NCBI RefSeq assembly: GCF_024679245.1
Contig: NC_090173.1
Span: forward strand, 55,016,306 to 55,080,305
DNA length: 64,000 nucleotides
Source of the DNA: Pseudorasbora parva
Lineage: Eukaryota; Chordata; Actinopteri; Cypriniformes; Gobionidae
Direction: 5' to 3'
Below, in pieces: positions 24,279-36,030 of this stretch (position 1 is its first letter; each line of letters starts with the position of its first letter). The notes under the pieces were generated by a model. The model worked only from the letters and a program-made list of their open reading frames with translations. It did not search any database and was not told the origin of the DNA. The position numbers and the translations under genes were made by a program.

Positions 24279-24866
24279 GGTTCACCCAAAAAATGAAAAT
24301 TAGTCCATGATTTACTCCCCCTCAAATCATCCTTGGTGTATATTACATTCTTCTTTTAGATGAACACAATCAGAGTTATATTAAAATCCAAGCTTTATAA
24401 TGGCCGTGAATGTCAGCCCAAGTTTTGAAACCCCAAAAATGCATCCTTCCATTATAAAAGTAACCTAGGGGTTAATAAAGGCCTTCTAAAGCAAAATATA
24501 TTATAAAGTAAAATATCTAGCTTCCATATTCAACTTACAAAAAAGTAGTGTAGCGTAAGCGTTTTGAACTGCGAGAGTTGTTACACTTTCTGCGTAAGTT
24601 AAATATGAAAGGTGATCCGCCAGAAGCTAGATATTTTAGTTTATAGCATGTTAAATATTGACATTTTCTCACACAAGCCCATCAATTCACTTTTGAAGCC
24701 GTGTGGAGCACTTTTATAATGGATGGATGCATTTTTTGGGCTTCAAGTTTTGTACTGCCATAATAAAGCTTGGAAGAGTCAGGACATTTTTTTATATCCT
24801 ACACCTCGGATGGCTTGAGGTTGAGTAAATTATGGGATAATTAAAATGTTTGTGTTAACTATCCCT
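24279..24866. mobile_element. TTAA-group foldback element
   Basis: Left arm from gttcacccaaaaaatgaaaa (its first bases lost), right arm ending aactatccct followed by TTAA (24867-24870). Shared arm sequences (tccaagctttataatgg and inverse ccataataaagcttgga) confirm the foldback. Confidence 0.75.
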
Positions 24867-25198
24867 TTAATTATTGCGTACTACAAAAACTGCCACTACA
24901 TTGGCCAACTACAGCAAGGGATTGAAATAAAATAAAGAAAAATAGAAAAATGCTAAAATTCATGCATGTAGTCACTTAAAATGAAGACACATTTTATCAA
25001 AACGCAAACCTAATGAAAAAGTGATCAGAAAGGTTCATCTTTCTTGAGGTCTTCATTCTAATATTTCTAATATTTCAATTCTGTAAACTATAAAACTGAT
25101 CTGCCAACATTGTCGCTGTATGATAAATTAAAATAAGCTGCTAACATCACTGTTTTCTCCAGAACGACTGTACAGCCAAATCTAATTTAGTTGCAATA

Positions 25199-25285
25199 TT
25201 GTCTTGTTTAACACTGTGAAGCTGCTTTGACACAATCGTAATTGTAAAAGCGCTATATAAATAAAGTTGATTGATTGATTGATTG
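25199..25285. repeat. Repeat 3' end with (TTGA)n tail
   Basis: gaagctgctttgacacaatc ... gcgctatataaataaagttg then four ttga units. Inverse of the sequences at 9246-9310 and 63270-63330 (tttatacagcact ... caaagcagcttcacag). Confidence 0.6.
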
Positions 25286-25347
25286 ATAATATTTGGTGCT
25301 TGCATAACTGTAGAATTGTTATTGTAACTTTTTTTTAAATCATTTTA

Positions 25348-25952
25348 GGCCCCGTCCACACGGAGATGCGTTTAGCTGTATACGTATAAATTTTGTACCG
25401 TATCAGCGTTTCGTCCACACGGATCCGGCGTTTTAAAAGCATCAATCCGATATTTTCTGAAACCGGGTCCCAAAGTGGGTAAATCTGAAAATGATCATCT
25501 TCCGTTTTCGTGTGTACAGCGAATCCGTATATTTTCTGAAACTTACTATGTCCGGCACGGTGAAGAATTAAGGGATACAACTACGGGCACTGGGCATGCG
25601 CACATCAATATCGCCTCATTTTATTAATGTATCTGCATTATTGTAAGGGTATGTTTTGGGTTGGGGTAGGTGTAGGCATTAATAAAACACATCTGTTAAG
25701 TAGCAAATGTATTTATTGTTATTTTATTGTGAGATTTTGCCTCACCTCCGACCACTGCTATACCCCTGCTAGCCACAACTCTTCTTCTCCATTTTTAGTG
25801 TATTTCTGTGGCAGAATTACAGCGCCACACACTGGCCTGGCATGCAAACTACATAGTCAGTTTTGGTAATCTCGTGTGGACACAGATATTTCTTGAAACG
25901 AGGGGAAAAAAAGATCGGATTGGGAAAGCGCTGGCTTCGTGTGGACGGGGCC
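25348..25952. mobile_element. Inverted-repeat element with TTA duplication (Harbinger-like?)
   Basis: Ends GGCCCCGTCCACACG and the inverse cgtgtggacggggcc, flanked by TTA on both sides. A 3-bp TTA duplication fits PIF/Harbinger elements; the class is inferred. It also carries internal 'cgtccacacgga' repeats. It ends 87 bp before a cep112 exon. Confidence 0.65.
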
Positions 25953-26039
25953 TTAGTATCGACGTGTTACTAAAGTGCCAGTACTTTTGACATCTCAGTT
26001 TTTTTTCTTTTTTTTGTCTTTGTTTTTTTATATTAATAG

Positions 26040-26114
26040 ATTTACAACAAATCAAGTCTTGGGAAAAACAGCACTGTTTTTGATGAAGCCGCCCCAGTGA
26101 AAGCCGATAAAGAG
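26040..26114 (+). CDS. cep112: cep112 exon 4 of window
   Basis: Twenty-five codons (starting IYNKSSLGKNSTVFDE, ending VKADKE), phase 0 at both ends. The acceptor follows a long T-rich tract and reads taatag; the donor is gtagga. An inverted-repeat element ends 87 bp upstream, at 25952. The next intron is the largest in the window (11,607 bp). The join to the next exon is in frame, but a small missed exon inside that intron cannot be excluded. Confidence 0.87.
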
Positions 26115-27544
26115 GTAGGAACTGGTCCAGCCCCCTATAGTTCAACAAAAAATTTAAATAAATAAAAATTCAATGAATTAGACGGTCTCATTGCACGGAA
26201 AAGCTAAACGTCTTCATTTCTTCACAAAAGAAAGACATCCCTGCGGGGTTTGGGACGACATGATTAAATGATGACACAATTTTCACTTAACCAGTGACAG
26301 TTTGCTTCGGTGCTGCTGTCTTGTTGAGGTTTGTTATCCGGCACACTTTTCCACTTCTTAAGTAAATGCTGTATGATGGCTGGTTGCTTTTAATAAACTC
26401 AAAAAAGCGATGCTGGATGACAGCTGCACACACCTTACCAAAGCCAGCCTCTCTGAGTTTCCCTTGTTTAGGGACACCGACTTCTCCTAAGAGCTTTGCA
26501 AACCCTGTTTGTGATGACAGTTTCCCCCTGTATGTGGGTTTAAGCTGAAAATCCCATAGAACAAGCTTCTCTTTGATGTCAGTTGACTGGTATTGTTGAA
26601 TATACTGAGCGTGACCTGCTGTAATCACACTTCCTCTGGGAAGAGCAGTGCTCAATTAGGTCAACTTCAGTCATCCAGCATCATCAGCCCTCGTCTTCAC
26701 TAGAATACAGCCATTTCGCAAATAACCAAACACTCTTTTGAAACGGCCCTCAAGTCTCCAAGGCTGCCGTTTCAAAGATAAAGCCGGCACAGTTACTCCA
26801 CACACTTTTAAGCGAAGAGATTCCTAGATTAGCAAAAACATTGTTTTACTGTAAGCAGAGTAAATGGCGCCTGCGTTGGGCTGTGGAGCGTGGTAATTAA
26901 TAACAGGTGGCAGCAATGGCTGGCCAAGAGGACCGCTTGAGTTAATGTCAAGGCTGAAGAAACGTTCCCAGGTAATGGGGTGAAGGGTGAGTCAAACGTA
27001 CCTCAGGAACTGCTAGGCTTTGATGAAGGGAAATGGTGCATGAGTTGCCCTCCGCTGCCCCTGATTGAAATGACTGCAGGGAAAAACAAAGCTCATTACC
27101 GACACTGCTCTCGCTGTGCGTTCTTGTGCCTCAGCACTCTTTCTTTGTGATCTGAAATTAGGGGTTCTATTTTTTTTTTTTCTGAAAACTGTCAGTAAAC
27201 TCGTTTTGCTTCATTGTTGTGGTAGGGGACATATTATGAAAAACTGTAAAAACAGCATTAGAGCAGACTGGAGTAGACTTGACTGAATTCATAGTCATGT
27301 TTCTATTGATACTCAAGTCTGTCCTACTCAGGTAAGAGTGTACCCCACAACAGTAATGTGGGGCCCTCGGCGATCTTTGCCCATAAAGGGGTTAAAGCAA
27401 AAATAACTAGGCTGTATTGTGATATCATTATCATGAAATTAAATTACTTATATAAGATTTTGATCATATCGCCCACCTTTACGTGTCCGCTTGTAAAGCA
27501 TGGAAAACAAAGTTTTATTCAAATTCTAAAAAATCATATTATTA
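26115..27544. other. Start of the 11.6-kb intron
   Basis: Includes a 122-codon minus-strand frame (26655-26287) of mixed composition without a recognisable domain. 26680-27140 is balanced in composition and looks unique. Confidence 0.4.
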
Positions 27545-28142
27545 TTCACTGATCAGGGATAACATTATGACTATTGTTTTGGGTCCCCTTTTGCTGTCAA
27601 AACAGCCCTGACCCGTCGAGCCATGGACTCCACTAGACTCCTGAAAGTGTGGTGTGCTATCTGGCACCAATATGCTAGCAGCGGATCCTTTAAGTCCTGT
27701 AAGTTGTGAGGTGGGGCCTCCATGGATCGGACTTGTTTGTTCAGAACATCCCACAGATGTTCGATTGGATTGAGGTCTGGGGAATTTGGAGGCCAAGTCA
27801 ACACCTCATACTCGTTGTTGTGCTCCTCAAACCATTCCTGAAGCATTTGTGCTTTGTGGCAGGAGCATTATCTGCTGAAAGAGCCACAGCCACCAGGGAA
27901 TACAATTTCCATGAAAGGGTGTACATGGTCTGCAACAATGCTTAGGCAAGGGGTGTGTGTCAAAGTAACATCCACATGGATGGCAGGACACAAGGTTTCC
28001 CAGCAGAGCATCTCCAAAACTGCAGCTCTTGTGGGCTGTTCCCGGTCTGCAGTGGTCAGTCTCTATCAAAAGTGCTCCAAGGAAGGAACAGTGGAGAACC
28101 AAAGACCTGGTCATGAGAGCCAAGGCTCATTGATGCACGTGA
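27545..28142 (-). mobile_element. Rearranged Tc1-like copy, two pieces in opposite orientation
   Basis: 27545-28008 is the 3' half of the same Tc1 family as 6671-7854, on the minus strand (DLNPIEHLWDVLNKQ, GGPTSQL). From about 28009 to 28142 the N-terminal helix-turn-helix part (SKTAALVGCSRSAVVSLYQK) reads on the plus strand. The join lies near 28009. Inactive. Confidence 0.78.
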
Positions 28143-30476
28143 GGCACAAGAGCGCTCCCTTTATCATCAATAAAAGCTGTCACTCATTCATAACGATCCA
28201 ACAAAGTTCTGTTATATTTATCAGTGAAGCTGACTACAAAATGAATCTCTTATTTATACATCATTTCTACACTTTGTTAGAGAGGAATTGTGAGCATGCA
28301 GAACTAAATTTAAACATTGATCAATAATAAAAAAGCACAAAATGTCAACTTGTACAAGGTATAAAGAACACTCACATTCACTCGTCTGAACAGTAATTAT
28401 AGTATATTAATGGGCTATACCAAAAATGCCTTTACTGTTACTGCTCTCATAAATATGATTGCTTGTGTTGTAGATTTTAAAATGCGCATGCTCCCACCTG
28501 AAGTTAATGAAGTTTAACAAGACATTTCTCAAAATGTGCTAAATGGAAGCGGGACATTCTTACACTTACAGATAGGGATATGCGCTAAACGCTTTCCATG
28601 TGTGTTTTGTACATATAGATTGTTTGTTTTGTATTTACTACCGCAAAGCGACGTGACTGACTGATTGTTTCCTGAGCACAGAATGCAAACTTGACTAAAC
28701 CATAATCAAAGTTTATCTTCCTTGTTGATAATAATTGATTTTATCGATTAGTTGTTGCACCTCTAATGAATACACTGGGCCAAGTATGAGCAATGTGAAA
28801 CGTGAAGCAAAAAACCCAGCGCGTAGCCAGATCTTCAGACTGACGGCAGAAGGCCTGGACTCCATCGCAGCTTTCATTGGCCAAGGATTGCCAGAGAGAA
28901 CGGAGGGGTATCCTAATCAGGCCAATGTGCCTACAATACCAGACCATGCATCTAATAAATAATTCAAGAATGTTTTACTGCAACAGTGGCTACAAAAACT
29001 TCCCATTCTTTTGAAAATCCAGCGCTTTGTTTCCAGGCGGACCGTTAAAGAACGTGACACACGCCTCCCGAACATCCTGTAGAACTCAACCAATGAGATG
29101 AGGACTGTGACTCTTCCATAGTGTTTCCCATTATGTGCGCCTTATGAGACGTCCAGCCAGCGGTCTGTGAGCCTGGGGTTTTATGTGTGACAATCACATT
29201 TTGCTTACACATTTAGTTTTTTTGCATTATCACATTTCAGTTCTCTTATTTTCCTTCATAGAGCAAAGACAGTGATTTGATTGAGATGTCATCAGTGTGA
29301 CTGGGGAAGCTGAGGAAGTGTTTATCCAAACACTGAACAGTCACCCAGATTTTGACTCTCAAAATAGCTGGAATCACAGACTCAACCCTCAGTGTGGCGC
29401 TAAAACGTAGCAGACGTTTTGTGAAAATACTCCCTAAGGAAATGTGTGAAACCAATGCTGGGCAAAGAAAAGACAGAACAGCTGCTCTCGTCTTCTTCTT
29501 CACACCATCTTTATCTCTCCTCCTCCCACCCTTCCATCTCTTCTACTCTTCAAAAAGCACAGCGTCTCTGTGAGTTTAGCGCGAGTAAAAGCACCAATGT
29601 CATTCGCTTGACTGATTCCAGGGAATCTGAAAACCCGGAGGTGTGCGCCTGCCCGCCGCACCCTTTCAGACGAGAGTTTCAGAACGCCACTGATGTAGTT
29701 TGACAAACTTTTCTAAAAGCACCAATTGAAGCTTCAAAAAAAAAAAAGACAAGAAAAGAAAAAAGTGCCGCCCACGTTTGCATCTGTGCTGCCGAGATGT
29801 GTTTGACTGCGTGGCTTCAATCAGTGCAATCTCCTCCTCTGACAGGTCTCCTGTGGTCTCTGAGATTGCACAAGAAGAATCGTACGCAAAGCGGGAGGCG
29901 GGGGCCTGTTTCTCAGGGTTGAGTGGAAGTAGGGCAGGTGACGGTAGCAAAATGTGTGTTTTGCTCTTGTGAGATCCGTTCCAGCCGCCAGATAATGCTG
30001 TCGTGAGACCAACTTCTGAGTTTGGTTTCTATAAATTGTGCCTGGACATTGATTTTAGTGATTGTTCATGAAGCCTGTCTGACTGCTTTATTGTAAAATA
30101 TGTTGTCTTCTGGAGTTTCTAAACTACAGCTCGAACAGGGGCATTTCCCCAACAATGGGTTGAGTAATATAAAATAATTCAGTACAAAATATGACATTTA
30201 ATAGGTGTGTAAATCATTCTTTTTTGTAAAGTGACACTGTCCTACAGCGACACCAGCAGTTTCAGTTACAGTCAGCGGTTAAAGTATTACCGCCCATTGA
30301 GTTTTACCGCACCCTAGAGCGTTCTGTGGGTTTGGTGCGGGGTAATTGAGAATAAATGGGGAAAAGTCACATGATTGGCTTATTATAAACTTCACAAGAT
30401 AAATCCCGCCTCTTTTATTTGTGCGCATTCCTGAAATTACTTGAAAACTGTTAGGGATATTTAGTGAGCAAATTAA
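28143..30476. other. Intron sequence, mainly unassigned
   Basis: Apart from a possible hAT end near 28766, no repeat was recognised. Several 60-95-codon frames at 29240-30010 overlap one another on both strands and lack motifs. Confidence 0.4.
28728..28766. repeat. Possible hAT end
   Basis: ttgattttatcgattagttg followed by ttgcacctcta resembles the inverse of a TAGAGGTGCAA hAT terminus. No partner end was found nearby. Confidence 0.3.
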
Positions 30477-31871
30477 CTCTTTCCATGCCACCAGAGTTTT
30501 TGGTCATTTTAACAAAGATTTCATGGCCCCCAGAATATTTTGAACATGTAATATATCAAAAGAAAGAACAGAGCATCTGCTTTTAAACTGAATTGTTTTA
30601 TTCTAGCTTCATGTATTCTTTTTATCAACACTTGGAAGTTTAATAAAAAAAGCTACATTTTTATTAGAAAATCATGTTTTTGTCAAAGACTACATCCAGA
30701 ATGGATCCAGAATGGTCCATTAACTCCCCCAAAGCTTCATAGTCCTATAGCTCGTCCTGGGGCGACATTTCATTCAGTCACATTAGGCAGTTTTGATTGA
30801 TTTGCTGTTTAATGTTGACGATTGCATTATTTATCATATGCATTTATTCACATATGCTCGTTTCTGCTTCTTTAGCTCTATTCTGATGGTAATTGTTTTC
30901 TCGTGGGGTCGTAAGGTATTTTCATCATTGACAGGGGCTAGTCTGTGATTTTATTGCCGTCTGAATCCAGAATGTCAGTGTTTTTCTCAAACCAGCCACA
31001 TACAAATCCCCGGAAGATTTACCTACTGTTTTTTGACAAATCATCACAAAAGTCGTGTGACGATTTAACCAAGCCCACATCTCTGAGTTTTCAAGAAGAG
31101 ATCACTTCAAAATTCACTGTTTATATCCTTTTTGACCCCTGCGGAACACCGTACGGCTGTGCTTCGCTGTTATTTGGATGCATTTTAAAGATCTAGCCTT
31201 TTATTACTGATATGCTGGCAAGTATTTACAAGAGCAATATATTTCATCACCACTCAAAAAAATGAAAAGAAGAAAAGCACGTAAACATTAGAAATGGGCC
31301 GTTATTATGGCAGCAATTATATATGTTAAAATAACCGCAGCATTAAGTTTACCTCATGTAAGAAGTGTATTTCCTCATGTATTTCCACTCATTTCCATGT
31401 GGAATAAAATGACATCCTTTATTTTGAGAAAAAATACAAGACAGACAACCATTTTAACTATAATGTGTGTCTATATATCTTCCTATTTTTAAGCAGATTT
31501 AAATAAATAATAATTAGGATATTATTGTCCTATTATTACATTAAATATGATTCTTATTATTCCAGGCATATGACATTTTAATTACAGCATACAATCATGC
31601 GAGCGACTGACCACGTGAGCAGTGTGTTCCCAGGTGCGCAGGATCACAAAACTCACTCCTCCACCATGAATGCACAAGTTTTATCCCTGAGGTGGCTAAT
31701 TTATTTATCGGACATCCACGTGAGAAACAATTACCATCCGAACAGGGCTTTTGTCTTTTTTTTTTGTTCAGGAGATTCTGTAATCGTTTAGGAGATGCAC
31801 AATAGCGTCCCCTACCGTATAATAGTGATGACATGGATAACCGTGAAAACTCATCAACGGCAGGGAAAGAG
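30477..31871. mobile_element. TTAA-flanked inverted-repeat element, 1.4 kb
   Basis: Ends CTCTTTCCATGCC and GGCAGGGAAAGAG, flanked by TTAA on each side (30473-30476, 31872-31875). A longer imperfect match (gagtttt / aaaactc) follows inwards. No transposase frame recognised. Confidence 0.65.
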
Positions 31872-31967
31872 TTAAAGGTTCATCTTCGTGTCTGTGACCA
31901 TCATGATACCTGTAGTGTTTACCAAGCTTTGATGAATGATGATCCAAAAGAGCGCAAATAAAATATA

Positions 31968-32860
31968 CACTCAAACAATGACTTGTTGAATTTACTTAAA
32001 TAAGCAGTGTCAAGTGGTTCCACGCAACTATATTGAGTCATTTTTTTACAAATAACAATTTAGATGTTACAGTTAGATGAACAAAAGAAATTCAAGTAAA
32101 GCTGACAAAATTTCTCTGAGTAAATACAAACCACTTGAATTTGTCACTGTTACATAATATTTATACGTGCAGTTTTCTTAATAATGTTATGTTATGTTAT
32201 ATTTATAAAAGTTTATTATGTTAGGTAAACACATTTATCGATTTAATTTACCTTACTCAATTTAATATTTACTCTTCAAGTGTAACATATTTTGAATGAT
32301 TGAATGATAATGCCATATTGCACCCACGGGTGGGGCGCAGAGTTTAATTGGTTAAATAACAAGCATATTTTTAGAAACAAAATCCAAAATAACTTTTTGG
32401 ATAAACTCAATTGAATTGAGGACAGGAATTTCATCCAATAAATATGAGCGCCCACAGCCTAAACACAGGCACCACTCTTCTGCATAATGGTAACCACAAA
32501 ATTACAGAAACTCCTCTAAATGTCCTGCATAACTGAACAATAAACACTATTCAAAACTAACAACATCTTTCCCTTTATTGTAAAACACATAAAATAACAC
32601 TTAAATCCCCAAATTTACTCTCCTAATGCAGCCCCTTGCAAAGCATGCTGGGAACTACAGATCCACTGCCCAGTTTGTTCGTTTTACTCAGCAATGTTAA
32701 GTTGACAGAACAAACTTATTCAGTAAAGCTGACAATACACATTTTTAGTAGAAACAACTCAGTAAATTTAAGTTAATGTAGTTACATGAGTTTTTTAAGT
32801 AATGTGAACAAGGATGGTTTGAGTGCAACTAGCAACAGTGAAAGTCCATTTTTTTGAGTG
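31968..32860. mobile_element. TA-flanked inverted-repeat element (CACTCAAA ends)
   Basis: Starts CACTCAAACAATGACTTG and ends ccatttttttgagtg, with TA outside each end. The inside (gcatgctgggaactacagat) is shared with a decayed copy at about 55270-56140. No coding capacity. Confidence 0.65.
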
Positions 32861-33290
32861 TAGATAATGTATAGATGTTATTAAAATAAATATAACTTAC
32901 TTGATGAGAAATATACAAATATACTGATAAATAGGATAGAAGAGAATGCAAAATAGAATCAATGTATTGCTTTTTGTTTGTATTTTGACAGTGTAATTCA
33001 TGTTTATAACCTGGAAAATGTGTCAACATTAATTGTACCCAGAACATGAATTTATATTGGATTAAAAAAACTAAAACTTTGCCTCCTCACTGCATTCTCA
33101 GCATTGTTGCAAGGCGTGCTAGAGCAGGCATTTGAAATCGTTTTTTAAAAGTATGTGCTCAGTTTTCTCGTTTTCCATTCTCATGCCATTTAATGTCCTG
33201 ATGAAGCAACCGTAGTTGAAGAGAATCTTTAAGTCGCAGGCCACACAGCAACAGATCACAGTTGGCAATCCTGTATTTCCGTGCTTATAG

Positions 33291-33345
33291 GGATAGTTCA
33301 CCTGAAAATGAAAATGACTCCATGATTTACTCACCCTCAGCTGAG
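33291..33345. repeat. Fragment of the TTCACC foldback group
   Basis: agggatagttcacctgaaaa followed by catgatttactcaccctcag, one arm tip only. Confidence 0.6.
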
Positions 33346-34869
33346 CTGCCTCTGTCGCTATCTGACAGTGTCTGTGATGTGTTTTTTTTTTTTTTATGCA
33401 ATATTTACCAGTAATTATTTAGGCTATTAGCTACTTAATTAATTACATTCATAAAAACAAAAAACATTTTTTTGAATTTTTTATTAGTATTTCATTTTTT
33501 ATGAATGTTGTTTTCCCCCCACAAATTCTGGATTGTGTATTTTCTAGTATTTAAAAGAAGACATAAAATATTATTTTAATGTATCTTTTAATAATATAAA
33601 ATCTAAGTTTTTTTGTCAAACAGCATGCTGCACAACTGAGCTTTATACTGCTAAAATTAAAACATGGAAGAAAACAAAAATGTATTACTTTAAAAAGTTG
33701 GTGTGAGTATTATTATTACATTGAGGCGTATCTTAACTCAGTACAACAACAGTAATATATTGGTCAAGTTAAACCAGACTTTTATTTTGACGGTTTGACG
33801 TGAAGAGCTTTGAGTTTCTGTGTGTTCATGATATGACGGTAGTTTTTCTCAAATGAAACGGTAAAATGCTGATGAAGAGACTCTCAGAGCGGCTCTGGAG
33901 ATGAAGTTCATGCATTCACGGCCTTATATGAGTCCGTCACAAGCGCTTCAGTGTGTGCTTTAGTGTGAAGGACATGCAGGATTCATAATAGTCTTTTTGT
34001 GGTTTAATATTCACAGACACCAGTCTATATCACCAGGTGTGTTCTCAGTTACCGGAATTTGGCAGCGATTGATTTAATGTGAATCTGTACTCAGTAGTAC
34101 TGTTGTAATTCAGTCGGTGCCCTTAAAAGGTACCCAACCCTATTACAAACGCATTTTGATATTCAGTGCAGCTTGCAAAAAGCATAAGAATAAGCAGAAA
34201 GTGGCGCTTAATGTTTGGCTATAAGGGACCTGCTGGAGAGCCAGGTAAGGAGGGGATCTGAAGGGACATGGTTGCTTATACATAGGAAAACTTTGGCCAA
34301 AGCATTAGACCATTTAAGAAGATTAATCATAATTGTATAAATTTAGGTGCTACAAGATTGATGCTGCTTGTGTAAATGTTGACATCAGCCAAACACCTGC
34401 AGCTGATGTGCTGTATATTATGCACTATAGCTTTTGAGATTCACTGTAGAAGAAGAAAATCAAGCTCCTCTCTCTCGAGTTGACGAAAGCCTCCTGGGCT
34501 GTTTTCATGTTTTTGATGTGTAAATAAATACATTGTTTACGTAGAGCACACGAGATGTCTTCATGGTTTGGGCTTGAATATGAAATGACACTACGGTATA
34601 TACTAGGGCAGGGAGATATGTTAAAAATAGTTTCACAGTACTTTCTTCAATTCATATTTTATACAATTACATTGCGTTGTCTCTGTACTCAACCCGAGTA
34701 CAGTTTCTTCTGCCTGTGTAATTTTGAGAACATCTAGCTGTTCATCAGTGTGTTCATTTCGTTTTTTTCTTTATCATGCTATATCTACATCAGGAATAGT
34801 CCATGTTATCGAATATAGCCAGTATCACCGTATACTGCAAGCCAAAGAATATTCAGGGATGGTCAAAAT
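33346..34869. other. AT-rich intron sequence
   Basis: Poly-T and AT-rich patches; no exon or repeat ends identified. Confidence 0.4.
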
Positions 34870-35208
34870 TGTAATAAATAAAAATTCATCACATTTATAT
34901 AGTGCTTTTCTCAGCACTCAAAGTGCTTTACATAGAAGAGGGGAATCCTCAACCACCACCATTGTGCTGCATCCATCGGGATGATGAGACGGCAGCCATA
35001 TTGTGCCAGAACGCTCACCGCACACCAGCTGATTGGTGGAGAGGAGACCGAGTGATGAAGCCAATCAGTGTATGGGGATTATTAGCTCTACTTTTTTCCG
35101 AAAGACATTTTTAATAACCACAGAGAGTCAGGACCTCAGTTGAACGTCTCCTCCTATGGACGGCGATTGTTACAGTATAGTGTCCCCATCAATATACTGG
35201 GGCATTAT
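34870..35208. repeat. Interspersed repeat, copy 1 (plus orientation)
   Basis: atttatatagtgcttttctc then agcactcaaagtgctttaca, followed by tgatgaagccaatcagtgta and cacagagagtcaggacctca. The same sequence occurs inverted at about 55497-55800. A common fish repeat; class not certain. Confidence 0.65.
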
Positions 35209-35345
35209 GGGCTCAGTGGTTCATATAGGTTGTCTACAAACCGAAAGGTTGGTGGTTCGATCCCCGGTTCCACCTGACCAAGTGTCGAAGTGTCCATGAG
35301 CAAGACACCTCACCCCAGCTGCTCCCGACGAGCTGGATGGCGCCT
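35209..35345 (+). repeat. tRNA-like (SINE-type) sequence
   Basis: gggctcagtggttcatatag resembles an A box and ggtggttcgatccccggttc a B box, as in tRNA-derived SINEs. The following part (agcaagacacctcaccccag) matches a familiar fish repeat. Not a plausible functional tRNA because the cloverleaf is poor. Confidence 0.45.
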
Positions 35346-35349
35346 TGGA

Positions 35350-35701
35350 AAGCGAGCTGGAAACGCTTGATTGTTCGATGATCCTGCTTCAGAAGCTTGG
35401 CTATTTTAAGACTGCTGCATCCCTCTGCAATATATCTCACTATTTTTGACTTTTCTGAGCCTGTCAAGTCCTTCTTTTGACCCATTTTGCCAAAGGAAAG
35501 GAAGTTGCCTAATAATTATGCACACCTGATATAGGGTGTTGATGTCATTAGACCACACCCCTTCTAATTACAGAGATGCACATCAACTAATATGCTTAAT
35601 TGGTAGTAGGCTTTCCAGCCTATACATCTTGGAGTAAGACAACATGCATAACGAGGAGATGTGGTCAAAATACTCATTTGCCTAATAATTCTGCACTCCC
35701 T
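35350..35701 (-). mobile_element. 5' part of a third Tc1/mariner-like transposon
   Basis: Minus strand starts at the TIR (tacagggagtgcagaattat, ending about 35702) and encodes MGQKKDLTGSEKSKIVRYIA then SSLKIAKLLKQDHRTIKRF, an N-terminal helix-turn-helix, before breaking off near 35350. The rest of the transposase is missing. Confidence 0.7.
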
Positions 35702-35835
35702 GTATATATATATATATATATATATGGTTGTTTTTATGAATTCATTTGCCTAATAATTCTGCACTCCCTGTATATATATATATATATATATATGGTTGTT
35801 TTTATGAATTCATTTGCCTAATAATTCTGCACTCC

Positions 35836-35923
<88 letters not shown>

Positions 35924-35954
35924 TTGTTTTTATGAATTCATTTGCCTATATATG

Positions 35955-36028
<74 letters not shown>

Positions 36029-36030
36029 AA
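35676..36030. repeat. TA-rich array with tandem 68-bp units containing a transposon end
   Basis: The Tc1/mariner-like terminus (cctaataattctgcactccc) appears at 35681, 35749 and 35817, exactly 68 bp apart, each followed by (TA)n and tatggttgtttttatgaatt. A fourth partial copy starts at 35945. The long TA runs give spurious tyrosine/isoleucine frames. Confidence 0.85.

Noticed and set aside
26287..26655. 122-codon minus-strand frame in the large intron
   Set aside because: Composition looks protein-like in places, but there is no recognised motif or gene structure; a homology search would be needed to revive it.
35209..35280. Functional tRNA gene
   Set aside because: A-box and B-box-like words are present, but the acceptor and anticodon stems do not pair well and the sequence continues into a known type of SINE-like repeat.
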